Shown here: positions 32,646-43,861 of the stretch, piece after piece
Layout: each line of letters opens with the position of its first letter
Position numbering within the stretch: the stretch's first letter is position 1
Assembly: GCA_963682175.1 (NCBI GenBank)
Contig: OY821791.1
Location: 21,790,542 to 21,854,541, forward strand
Direction of reading: 5' to 3'
Length of the DNA stretch: 64,000 bases
Source: Triglochin maritima
Lineage: Eukaryota; Streptophyta; Magnoliopsida; Alismatales; Juncaginaceae
Notes under the pieces: model-generated
The model's input: the letters and a program-made list of their open reading frames with translations, nothing else
Database searches by the model: none
What the model was told of the DNA's origin: nothing
Position numbers and translations under genes: made by a program

Positions 32646-35352
32646 CTAGGAGGCATGAACGAGAGGTGAACCTCTGTCTGGTTGTTTGAAATGTAGGGTA
32701 TCAGGTGGTTGATTCTTAACCCACATGGGGTCCTCAGCAGATACAGAATGAAGAGCATGTGGCCCAGAGGCCATAAAAATGGTATCTTGTGGCTCAAGAG
32801 CCACATGATCAAAAGGATGTGGCTCAACAGCCACATGATCAAAAAGACGTGGCTCAACGGCCATGGGATCAAAAGGATGTGGCTCTAAGGCCACGTGATC
32901 AGAAGGATGTGGCTCTAAGGCCACATGATCAGAAGATAAGGCACCTTCTTGTGCCAGCCCAGGTGAAATATCTTCACCACCTTCAGGATCTCCATCGAAC
33001 AATTCTCTGATGTACTTAAAGGTGCCCTCAACTTCAATCTCATCCAAGCCCTGGATAAGGTTGACCCCAACAGGGTCATTGAAGGCACCTGGCTTCTTGC
33101 CGATTGTGAAGATGTTGAAATCAGCACATTGACTACCATAACTCAAGCGCATCAGACCATTGCGACAATTGATCAAGGCATTGGAAGTCACAAGAAATGG
33201 TCGCCCCAGCATGATAGGAATTTGTCCAAGTGGGTTTGGCACATGTTCAACATCCAAAACAAAGAAGTCGACTGGATAAATGAACTCTCCCACTTTGATC
33301 AGCACATCTTCCACCACACCCTCAGTTTCTTCATAGACCTATCAGCCAATTGAAGAGTGGTTTTTGTTTGTTTGAGGTCTCCAAGACCAAGGTGGACGTA
33401 GACAGGATATGGCAGAAGATTAACAGATGCACCAAGGTCCAATAAGGCTCGATGTATGGACACATCACCAATCACACAAGAGATAGTAGGACAATCAGGG
33501 TCCTTGTACTTGACTTGCATGGATTGTGACAACAAAGAACTAATGTTAGCCGTAAGAAAAGCTTTCTTTGGAACATGAGTTTTTCTCTTCTTGGTGCATA
33601 AGTCCTTGAGAACCTTGGCATTAGGTGGCATTTGCGGAATCACCTCCAACAGAGGGATGTTCACCTTAACTTGCCGAAACATCTCAATCATCTTGTCATG
33701 CTGATCTGAGGTTTTCTTTTTAAGGTGCTCAAGGAATGGCACCTTCGGGGCAAAAGGGTGTTGCGAAGGAACCTCAGAATTCTGGTCCAAAGAAGCATGA
33801 GTAGGGACCTCAGAATCTGATTCCTTTGACACAAGAGGAGACAAGGGGACCTCAGGGTTCGGCCCCTTTGTCGAAGGAAATGTAAAAGGAACCTCAGGAT
33901 CCGGCTCCCTCAGAGATGGTGATGACAAGGAAGGCACCCCAATGTGGTTGTCCACCTCCTTACCAGGCCTCAAAGTATGAATCACATTAATATGATGGGT
34001 CGGTTCAGAGGTAGCATGAGGCACAGGTGGCCTTCCTTGAGAATGGGTACCCCGAGGATTCACCTCGGGTTGACTCGGTAACTGGCCCTTCTCGCGTTCA
34101 TGGAGCTGATTAGCCAACTGGCTAACTTGCATTTCCAATGCTTTGACCGAATTGTTGCTGGCCGCAAACATGGAATGTGTGCTCTGAATGAACACTTGAA
34201 GTGTTTGTTCAAGAGGGGGTCCTTCGAGTCAACCCATTGGGGTAGTGGAGTTTGGTTAGAATAACCCGAGGATGAGGTCTGAGGAGGTTGGTAATTATGG
34301 TTCTGAGTTGTTTGATGTGGAGGTTGGTAGGTCGGCGATTGGTGTGGAGGTTGATAAGGTAGAGGTTTAGGTTGAGCGTGCGAGCTCTAATCGTTACCCC
34401 CACTAAGCCCCCAAGAGAAGTTAGGATGGTTACGCCATCCCGGGTTGTAGGAGTGACTGTACCGGTCGTTACGAGGCCTCTGTTGATACATCGCATTTGC
34501 ATGCTCAGTATCCCTTGAAGCGTAAGCGCATTCCAAGTCATCATGGCTCGTAAGTCCACACCTACCACATCCGGTAGTAGCGACCTGAGCTACAGGAGCT
34601 CGGTCCAACTCTAAACTCTTAATCCTACGCATCAGAGCAGCCATTTTCGCCTCAGACGCGATAGTTGACTCAACTTGATATGATCCAGCTCGACCAGAAG
34701 ACCTGGCGGCTGGTGGCTCTCTCATGGTGTCTCACTCAAAGGTACGTTCAGATATCAATTCAAAAGTGTCCCATGCCTCATTGATGGGTTTCATTTGGAA
34801 ATCACCTTGACACATTGACTCCAACAATGTGCGGGTCTTGTAGTTGAGGCCCTCATAAACAATCTGGCACAGCTGCTATAGCTCAAGTCCATGATGAGGG
34901 CACTGCTGGAGAAGGTCCTTGAACCTCTCAAAGAAATCATGAAAAGATTCGGTCTCAGTCTGATACATTTCATGTATTTGGTGCCGTATCTGTTGAGTCT
35001 TCCATTGAGGGAAGAATCTCTTCAGAAATATGGTCACAAAGTCATCCCTAGACCGAATAGAGCTCGCCAGGAGGTTGTACATCCATTTCTTCGCGTTATC
35101 CTTCAACGCGAAAGAAATCATCCTCAACCGGACTGAATCCTCATCAAGCTGTTGAAGCTTGAACATGGAGCATACTTCCTCAAATTTACGTATAAAAATA
35201 TACGGATCCTCCATATTGGCAGTGAAGGTAGGAAGCATGCTCACATATTGAGGTTTCAGTTCATAGTTGTTCCCGTGAGCTGGGGGAAGAACTATGCAAG
35301 AAGGTTGCGCGGCCCGAACAGGATGGGTCCGCTCCCACAAAGTCATCGGTCT
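32646..35352 (-). pseudogene. Gypsy-3 gag-protease, decayed
   Basis: Minus-strand reading from about 35352. The gag capsid part contains SCIVLPP, FKLQQL, FFPQWKT and CPHHG, with a stop after HHGLEL at about 34876. A further stop lies near 34731. The next frame has a knuckle-like CGRCGLTSHDDLEC (about 34551-34592). The frame changes near 34200. Protease: KKAFLTANIS, then DLGASVNLLPY (about 33400-33440), then a shift near 33310 and the ILGRPFL-like block (MLGRPFLVTS, about 33178-33210). The C-terminus carries five 10-residue repeats. Same organisation as Gypsy-1; not translatable as one protein. Confidence 0.87.
32791..32940 (-). repeat. Five-copy 30-bp coding minisatellite in Gypsy-3
   Basis: Five contiguous 30-bp units with exact register (starts at 32791, 32821, 32851, 32881, 32911). 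In the protease frame each unit encodes a decapeptide of the form SDHVALEPHP. Copies differ at a few positions. It is contiguous and in frame, so it arose by tandem duplication inside the coding region and is not a spacer-repeat array. Confidence 0.93.
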
Positions 35353-36659
35353 ATCCTGTCAAGCTAAAGGTGGTGGTGCACCAAGAACTCGATCCTGACC
35401 GAAGCCCTCTTCCTCTCGAGTCAGAGGAGGAGAAGGAGGTCTACGTGGTGGTGGGAGTGGACCGAGGTAATCTATGTATGGACCCCGGTCTCCCCCGTCA
35501 CCACGAGAAGACTCGACCTCACGCTCCAAAGGAGCACGACGCGGAGATTAACCACAACCCAACCCCACCTCACGACCCAACCTCGCATAAAATGCTCGAC
35601 TCGACTCTAAACTAACACACAACAGAAGGTGTAGTAGAGGAGGAGACTACTCATAGAAAATAGATGAGGAGAGGACTCAGATGAGGAGGGAAGAATCCCT
35701 AGAGCTAGTGTGGGTAGTAGGTGAAGGTAGAAGCCTAATCTAGCAGGCACGGCTCAAACAATGTAAGGCAATGGGTCCTTAGGCTAGACGACGCCTAACT
35801 TCAAGGTCACTAGCATCGACACGCCTCACCTCCCTACAAAGAAGACCACAATGCCTAGAAAGTGATACCAGATCCGGAGATCCAGTACCTCCTACTATCG
35901 ACAAGGTAGGCAACGACGATCAGGCCATGACGGTCTCAACTAGATTACTCTCCTAGTGCGTCTGAAATCCTTAGGGTCAATGTCTACTTGCTTTTAGAAT
36001 TAAGGCTTTGATTAAGAGTGATTTTTGGGGCCAAGGGAAGGGTGATGAAATCCCCAACCTTATCTTTTATGGGACAACTCCTCCTTAATTGCGTTTTGAT
36101 CTTAAATCTAGCAATCAACACTCCAATCAAACGCTCAACTCACACTTGTCCTGATGCACCTTACTAACTCATGCATGATCGAAACATGCATGAATGAGAG
36201 ATTTGGGTGTACGTACCTCACGCCAGCAATCAACAACAAAATGTAAAGCAAAGAAAAGACAAATGCATGCAAGGTCTACAAATGATGCATGACCTAGATG
36301 GCAAGAAGTCTAATCTTTTGCTTTGAGTTTTATGGTCCAAGTTGATTAAAGGGGATTGATTTTTAATCTGGGAGCAAACAAGAAGTCACAACATGCAAAA
36401 TAGTGCTCCCAGATAACTACAATGAACAAAACAACGACCAGAACAAAATTGAGAGCGATTGAGGCTCACCAGCCCGCCAATTGGCGGTTCCAGACCGCTG
36501 ATTGGCGGTCACTGTTGGGTCTCTCACTCTTAAATTCCTATAGTCGATTCCCTTTGATCCTCAGAATGCCTCAAACACACAAAAACTAAAAACCACTCGA
36601 ATCGTCTAAACCAAAGTCTTGACAGAGCACCTCCCCAGCAACGGCGCCAAAAACTTAAT
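35353..36659 (-). other. Gypsy-3 leader and primer binding site
   Basis: The primer site is at 36632-36649 (minus strand TGGCGCCGTTGCTGGGGA, one change from the tRNA-Asp complement). The leader has no recognisable gene. At 36475-36512 it holds two adjacent inverted repeats (CCGCCAATTGGCGG and GACCGCTGATTGGCGGTC) matching the LTR hairpin motif. The rest is colinear with the Gypsy-2 leader in inverse orientation. Confidence 0.8.
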
Positions 36660-38200
36660 TGATATGTTTTAATTAATTACCGCAAATGCACGGCCATGAT
36701 GAAGCGGTGGAAAATACGAGTCAATCCACAGGGAGGTGTGTCGACTTTTAGTTTGTGCGAAGGCGAGTGGGAAAGAAAGGAGAGAAAGGATTGAGTATCA
36801 AACTACACTACAATGCGAAAGTAAATGGAAGATAAGCAATAAAACAAAACCCCAAAGGGGGTAGAGAAATAATGTGAATACAAAGAAGTGTGTAAGTGTG
36901 TGTTTTCAATTTATTCTCATCACAACATGTAGTGCATTAAAATCGTAAAACTAAATCCAACTTTGCCTTCACATGAAATAAGATAAGATCATATCATTAA
37001 AACATACAAGACAATAATTGGAATGAAGCTAAATGAACTCATGTATAAAGACTAGACCCTACTATGCCTCCACATGAAATAAGATAACTCAATATCATTA
37101 AAACATACAAGACATTAACCAAGGTAAAGGCAACAAGAGTACATGCAACTACAAATTGTGTTTCCAATATTAATTCCATTCATATCCTCACCTTATTATT
37201 CCCCATAAAATAGGTCCACTAGTCTAAGCATATGCTAAGCTTCATTCAAGAGCATTAGCATATCAAAGAGAAGAGTGAAATCCCATTATATGGTTATGGA
37301 AATCATGTAAGGTTCAACGGATTAAGATAACACACACCTAATACATCACATTATTGATATCACATATTTCTCCACCCCCAAATGGGGATGGAACTACTCG
37401 CTACTCATTACACTAACTATATTAACAAAATGAAACATTATACTGAAAGTAAATTCAACTAAGCAAGAAAGGAATATTAAAGAAGCTAATTGAAAGGAAC
37501 ATAAAACTAAAGAAACATGCAAGAATTAAAAGACAAGATTAAAAGAAACTAAGAACAATTATTTTATTAAAATGACTCACATTGAAGGTAGGACTATTCT
37601 CCACCTTGAGTTTTGCTTCAAGGCTTACTCCAAGTAGAGAGAATGCCACCAAGCAATGGGTAAATACAAAGGAAGGTGAAGAGTTCTATTTATAGGCATG
37701 GAAAAGCTAATCCGGGACAATCCCTCGGTATGCGACTAAACATATACCAGAAATAGAATAAACACACTCTAATACACATGCCCGCCAAAGCCTAATGGCT
37801 TTGGAGCCAAACAAACCGCCAATTAGCGGTCTATCGGTTCTGGATCGATCTCGAATTTGTTATGGGCTTTTCTTGATGTCTTTGTTTGTCTTTGATGCAT
37901 ATACTTCGTTTATTGGAGCTCCGACCCGAATCGAATTGCCAAAATACTCCCCATGGTTGTGTGGAGTTCTCTGTTTTGCTCTTTGGTCCTTCGGTCTTAC
38001 GTTCATGTCCTTCTCTCTTGCATCTTAGTCCCCAGGTCTCACAATTCAGTTCTTTTTCCCTGCTTTTGGGTCCTTTTATGCTTCATCTCTTCAAACCTAT
38101 TTATTTCTGGAATTCAAACATAAAACTTGTCATGTAGCATGGCTTAGGTGTAAGACAATGGATATAAGATACAAATATAAGCATGAAATGATGTCAATCA
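36660..38200 (-). repeat. Gypsy-3 5' LTR (right)
   Basis: 1541 bp, begins TGATATG on the plus strand and ends GTCAATCA, followed by the CTCCT duplication. Minus-strand TATA box at 37687-37694. One copy of the ACCGCCAATTAGCGGT hairpin is at about 37815-37830. Confidence 0.9.
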
Positions 38201-38205
38201 CTCCT

Positions 38206-39216
38206 CCCATTTTCTGTTTATCAACAATTGAACTTGGGAGAATTGTAATCAACTAAGATCACCCTCCAATTGGTGGATAGATCAATTCGTGTCCCAAAGG
38301 GGATTATCGAGGACGTACTCATCAAAGTTGGAAATTTATATTTCCGGTAGATTTTGTCGTCCTCGATACCAACCCTTTTGTGAACACCCACTCTCAAATT
38401 CCTTTGATTTTGGGTAGACCATTTCTAGCAGCCTCCCATGCCTTGATTAATTGTAGAAATTGTCTTATGAAGCACTCATTCGGTAACATGAGTGTCGAGT
38501 TTCATGTCTTCAATTCTTGTTGGCAACAGGAGCCTATGGACCAACCCTTAAATCTCAGCCTCATCAACCAATTAGAGAAAGCACCGCAAAATCAACAAGC
38601 ACGCCGAACATTAATACAACCCGTTGAGAATGCTTGTTTGCCCAGCGAAAACTCATTGCATGTCTTTGCAATGCAACAGAGTGAGCTGACATCAAACATG
38701 AATATACAAAGGGAGTGTTTGTTGGATGATTTAGTTGAGACTAGTAGTGAGGGGGACACACCTCAGCAGATGCCCATACTAGAAGGTGTCTCTACCCCAT
38801 GTCCCACAGTCGTTGAGCCTTTTGTGCTTCATCTTGACTCCAATAAGGACCCACCTGCGAGTGCGCTTATGATTTATAATATAAAGGAGCTTGGGTGGTC
38901 CTTGTTGGATGACTTGGGGAGAAGCCCCATTCTTAGTGAAAGTGGTGTGCCACATCCTCCGAATGAGCCTAAGGAACTCATTCGGATGCATCCGCCTATT
39001 GGTTGGAGGGTTTTGTTCGACGAGCAACTAAACCCTAGTGAGGCAATGCAACTCCACTCATTCATGTTGCCTACACCCAACCGATATCATGAGGGGTTTG
39101 AGTCTTTCAGCTTTGACCTTTCACACCTCATGACACCTCAAAGTACCAATGAAGTGGGCCCATTTTTGCAAATCTCTGGTCCGCATGACTCGATGTTCTC
39201 ATTTGATGTTCCTTGA
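38206..39216 (+). pseudogene. Gypsy-2 protease segment 2 and C-terminal extension
   Basis: Protease resumes in frame after Gypsy-3. After a stop and frameshift around 38250-38350 the DFVVLDT block leads into a long open frame (38380-39216) with LILGRPFLAASHALINCRN and then about 230 residues without a recognised domain. This tail is Pro/Ser/Leu-rich and may correspond to the shorter C-terminal tail of Gypsy-1. The stop is at about 39214. Confidence 0.8.
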
Positions 39217-40803
39217 CCAAATGCTTATGAGAATATCCTTGTTGATGTATATATCTTGTTTAGAAAAGAAAAACAAAGAAAAAAACACACACACACAAAA
39301 TACTCCCCAAGTGAGCATTGGTTGTTGTGGCCCTAACCCTTGAGTATTTGGGCTCCATTTCTTTGACGTATTTGTCTCCCTTCTTAAGTATCTCACAGGT
39401 TTTTGGGAATTTGGGGTTATGTCCATCAACATGACCATGAAACTTTGATTGTGCTTCACGTTGGTGAGATCTTTTCTTTCTCATGCATAAATTCATGTAG
39501 TTTCATACTCACATTCCTTGAGGACAATGCATAAAGTAAGTGTGGGGGGTGCTTTACATTTGTATATATATGGAGTTGAGTCTTTTTCATTTTGTCAATT
39601 GTTTTCTTTTGTTTTTATTGTTAGGGTCATGATAGTGTGTTGCATTTAACATTGATATATATGTTTGTCATGATCCTTGGGTGACATGTATTCTTTTGCT
39701 TGCCTAGTGCTTTAAATTTTCACATTTCTTTCAAAATCTTCATGTGTTTGCGAAAGAAAAAGTTTTGTGGGTTTTGCATGTGTTTAGCATGTGCAAAACC
39801 GTTGAGAGGAAAAGTAAAAAGAAAGCTCCCAAAATTGTCTTGTACATGCATGATGCATTAGGATACCTAGTATACTGGCTTTAAGTCTTATCAAGTGGCA
39901 AGGATACACCCCGGTTTTCCCTCGGGGGGCGAGTAATCATAGGGTTTTAGTACTCAAACAACTAAAGAAGTCCACCATGAACCTAGTGAGTCAAATAATG
40001 TGTCTGTTAGTATAAGGAAGTTTGTCGTAGTCTGGGACCCTTAAAATCTTATTGTGAAACTTTAAGTGTAGGGGTTTTGGTTTCCATGTAGATAAATAAA
40101 TAAATATGTGAGTAGGTGTTCTCTCTTCTCGCACAGCTCCTATAACTCGGGAAATTAGGTCTGAGAGGACTTTCTGCCTGGTGCTTTTGAGTCTTCTGAC
40201 TTGGGATGGATCGACCAAACTCCTGTTACACGGGTGGTAGGGATTACTCTATGTGGAGATGTGGGGAAAGGTGTACATGATAGTGTATGTCCTCATAGGC
40301 AATGATGCACGAAACCTGAACCTGGGAGAATCACACACCAACTAGTATAAAAAAAAGGTAATGCAAATAAGAACCTTAATGGACTTTACACTTTGTATCA
40401 CTTGAGGATGTTAAGGTTGTCCATGTCTTTCACTTTAGTCCTTAACTAACTTGCACGAGTTTATTAGGCTAGGTGTGTGGACTGGATACATATATAGCGT
40501 CGACCCGTAGGATTACTGTTTCCAATGATCGACAAAAAGGAGTACAACAAGTCGAGTTTTTAGATTGAATAACGCATCAATGATCGGATTTTGTGGGTAT
40601 ATCCTCTACAAACCCTCAGGAGACAACACTCCTCCTCCTGGGCGATAAGAAGGTTTAATGGCTTGTTACACATACTAAGTACAACCATGATTCCTACGAA
40701 AGTGAGTAAGGATTTCCTTCTTTTACGTATGATTTTTCCTTTCTTTCATATATCTGTTTCTTTGTTTTGCTCGGGACTAGCAAAAGTTAAGTGTTGGGGT
40801 ATT
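39217..40803 (+). other. Gypsy-2 3' non-coding region
   Basis: No gene seen. Contains the internal purine tract (GAGGACAATGCATAAAG ... GTGTGGGGGG, 39517-39549) and the 3' polypurine tract AAGTGTTGGGGTATT at 40789-40803 next to the LTR. It matches the Gypsy-3 3' region in inverse orientation. Confidence 0.75.
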
Positions 40804-42375
40804 TGATTGACATCATATCATGCATATATTTGTGTCTTATATCTTCTATTTTTAATCGAAGCAATGCTACGTATCGAGATTCATGTTTAAATTTTAGGAA
40901 TAAAACAAGTGAGAAGAAGAGACACAAAAAGGACCTAAGAGCAAGAGAAAGGACTGAATTGTGAGATTTATGGACTGAAATGCAAGAGGAAGGACCCGGA
41001 TGTAAGCCAAAAGGACCAATGAGAAAATCAAGAAACTCCACACCATCATGAGGAGTATTTGGGCAATTAGATTCGGTCCAACTCAAACAACTGATCCCGA
41101 TGCACCATACGTATTAAAATGAAGCTTTGAGGAAGATATACAAATTTGAAGCTAATCTGACAAAAAGGGACCGCCAATTAGCTGCCCACTTTTGTCCACA
41201 TTAACTGTGGCTTCTTGTGGTTGTTTATTATGTTGTGCTTCTCCATTGGTAGTAGTTTCATTAGTCCCACATCGGGGGATTGTCTCTGATTACCTTTTTC
41301 TAGCACTATAAATAGAACTCTTCCTTCTCCTTTGTATTCACCCATTGCTTGGTGGCATTGTCTCTACTTGGAGTAAGCCTTCGAGCAAAAACTAAAGGGG
41401 GAGAAGAATGCTACTAGTAATTTGAGTCATTTAATAAAATAATTTTTCATTGTTTTGTTCTCATGTTCTCTTTTTTTGTATGCATGCTTAGCTTAGTCTT
41501 ATTTCTTTGATCTTAGGGTAATTAGTTAGAATGTCTCTTTTCTTCTTTAGTTTAATTGCTAGCATAACGTGTAGTGAGTAGATCCATCACATTTGGGGGT
41601 GGAGATGATGTTCATATATATTATGAAGTTTGGATGGTTGATCAATTTTTGATTGTGTAGACTTGCATGTTTTGTATGTTCATTGGGGGTATTTTAATCA
41701 TCTACATGTTGGGGAATTTTGAATGGTTTTGCCAAAAGATTTAGACGCTTCCCATGCTTTGTTTTCTCATGTTTATTGACTGAAATTTCCTGTTGAATTT
41801 GCTACATGTTAGTTATGTGTTTGTATTTGTGTTTGCTTGCTTGATTGATTGAAGAAACTTGGTTTTGATGGGTTTTGCCATAACATTTAGACACCTCCCA
41901 TGCTTACCTATGTTCTTCACATAAGTTTATGGTTTTTGATGAGTCTTGCCATATCTTTAGACACTTCTAATGTTGAGCCTAATCTTATGATAAGCAAGTA
42001 GTAATTGCTGATACATTGTGTGAATGGATTGATAGGTTTTTCCACATCTTTAGACACTTCCTATGCATGAGAACACACACACGACACACACACATACATG
42101 CTTACATGCATCATTCATCACTAATTTCACTTCATATGTGCACACACTCCACCCCTTAGGGGGTTTTCTTCTTGATTTCCAATCTTTTGTTACTTTCTTT
42201 TGGATTTCTTACAAGTTCAGTGTAGTTTAGCTTAGCATAAACAAATCTCTTTCCCTTTTTTTCCCATTTGATTTTAGTCAAACCAGAGGCTACTCACCTC
42301 CCTGCGGATCGACCCGTACTTTCCTCTGCTCCATCGCGGTCGTGCACTTGTGGTAATTAATAAATTATTTAAACA
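40804..42375 (+). repeat. Gypsy-2 3' LTR
   Basis: 1572 bp, starts TGATTGACATC, ends TTTAAACA. TATA box at 41307-41314. It contains a segment near 41680-41750 missing from the 5' LTR. The GA array resumes immediately after it. Confidence 0.9.
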
Positions 42376-43764
42376 GAGAGCGAGAGAAGGAGGGAGTGGA
42401 GAAGAGGATAACAGGCAGATAGAGAATGAAGGAGAAGAGGGAAGAGGCGGGAGAAAAGGAGAGAAAGAACGAGAGAGGTAGAGAAGAGAGGGAAGGAGGA
42501 GAGAAGAGGAAGAGAGAGAAGAGGAAGAGAGAGAAGGGAAGTAGAAGGCAGAGGGAGAAGGGAGAAGAGATAGGGGAGAAGGCTGGGATAGAAGGAGAGA
42601 CAACGAGAGACAGAGAGAGAGGAGGAGAAAGGAAAGAGGAGGACAGAGAAGGGTAAGAAGAGGGAGAGAGAAGAAGAACAAGAAGAGAGAAGGATAAGGA
42701 GAGAAAAGGCAGAGAGGGATAAGAAGGAAGGGAAACCAGAAGGAGAAGGAATATGAGGGATATAGAGATGAGGAGAGATAGAAGGAGAAGAGGGGAGAGC
42801 GGGAGAGAAGAGAGAGGGGTAGAGAGGTAGTGTGAGAGAGACATAGAGAAGGGAGAGGAGAGACGTAGAGAAGGGAGAGGAGAGAGAAGGAGAGGGAGAA
42901 AAGGAGAAGCGAGAGAAAGGATTGAAGGAGAAGGAGAATAAGAGAGGAGAGAGGAGAGAGAGATAAAGAGAGAGGGATAAGGAGAAAAGGGATAAAGGAG
43001 GGAGGGGATAAGAGAGAGAAAGTAAAGAATGAGAGATAAAATGAGAAGGGAGAGAGGAAGAGAAGGATAATGACAATGAGGTAGGAGAGAAGAGGGAAGA
43101 AGAAGAAGAAGAAGAAGAAGAAGAAGAAAGAAGGAGAGGAGAGGGAGGTAGAGAAGACAAGGAGAAGAGAGAAGGGAGAGAGAGAAGGAAAGATATGGAA
43201 AAGAGAGAAGAGGGATGTGGATAAGGAGAGAAGAGAGAAGGAGAATAGAGAAGATGAGAGGGAGAAGGGAGAGAAGGGAAGAGAGAGGAGGGAGAAGAAG
43301 GGTGAGGAGTAGAAGGAGGGAGTGGGGTAGGGGGATAAGAAGCATATGGAGAAGGAGAAAGAAGAGAGGAATGATAAGAGGAGAGAGATAAGAAGAGGGA
43401 GAAAAATAGTGGAGAGAGAGGGAAGGGAACGATAGGGAGATGACGAGATAAAGAAGGAAGGTGGGAGAAAAAAGGAGACGAGAGAAGGAACGAGAGGAAT
43501 AGAACGAGGAGGGAGAGCGAGAGAGAAGGAGAGGAAGAGAGGGGAGGAGAGAAGGAGAAAAGGGAGGGGACAGAGGTATATGAGGAGAGAGGAGAAGGAG
43601 GAGGAAGAGGAAGAAGGAGAGAGAGTGAAGTAGAGGAAGAGAGGAGAGAGAGAGAGAGAAAAAGAGAGATTGAACGAGAGAGTGAGAGAATGAGAAGAGG
43701 ATAGAGAAGGGAAGGAGGAGAAGAGGGAATAGGAAAGGGGGAGTCAGAGAGGAGAGAGATGAGA
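42376..43764. repeat. GA-rich satellite-like array, part 3
   Basis: A purine-strand tract of about 1.39 kb whose start matches 20520 onward (AGAAGGAGGGAGTGGAGAAG) and whose blocks run in the same order as parts 1 and 2 up to about 60 percent of a unit. LINE C then begins. It lacks the pyrimidine block, in keeping with truncation of the unit. A (GAA)n run lies at about 43098-43130. Confidence 0.88.
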
Positions 43765-43861
43765 GCTTCTAGGGTTTCTATGGTCGTTCTTCCCCATTTT
43801 TCAACCTAATTCCACCTAAATCTAGCATTTTTCTTCTCTTTCTTGCTGCAATGGAGTGTCT

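Larger units (their letters stand above)
29352..38200 (-). mobile_element. Gypsy-3: minus-strand gag-protease gypsy element nested in Gypsy-2
   Basis: LTRs at 29352-30918 (1567 bp) and 36660-38200 (1541 bp), with a perfect 5-bp target duplication CTCCT at 29347-29351 and 38201-38205. The minus-strand order is 5' LTR, tRNA-Asp primer site (36632-36649), leader, gag-protease pseudogene (35352 down to 32646), 3' non-coding, polypurine tract (30919-30935), 3' LTR. It is the same family as Gypsy-2: LTRs and 3' regions match in inverted orientation. It lacks RT and integrase. Confidence 0.92.
22742..42375 (+). mobile_element. Gypsy-2: gag-protease gypsy element with two nested insertions
   Basis: LTRs of 1503 and 1572 bp start TGATTGA and bound a tRNA-Asp-type primer site, a decayed gag-protease and a 3' polypurine tract. 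Flanks AAGAG (22737-22741) and GAGAG (42376-42380) are a near-match 5-bp duplication in GA-rich target. It is interrupted by the short LTR element 27408-29264 and by Gypsy-3 29352-38200, both within gag-protease. Without these inserts it would be about 8.9 kb. No RT or integrase remains visible, so it was probably non-autonomous like Gypsy-1. Confidence 0.88.

Noticed and set aside
32791..32940. 30-bp repeats resembling a CRISPR array
   Set aside because: The repeats are contiguous without spacers, in frame with gag-protease, and the DNA is plant nuclear.
38380..39216. Possible env-like or host gene downstream of the Gypsy-2 protease
   Set aside because: The frame starts inside the protease domain and continues as its C-terminal tail. 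No signal peptide or membrane segment is evident.
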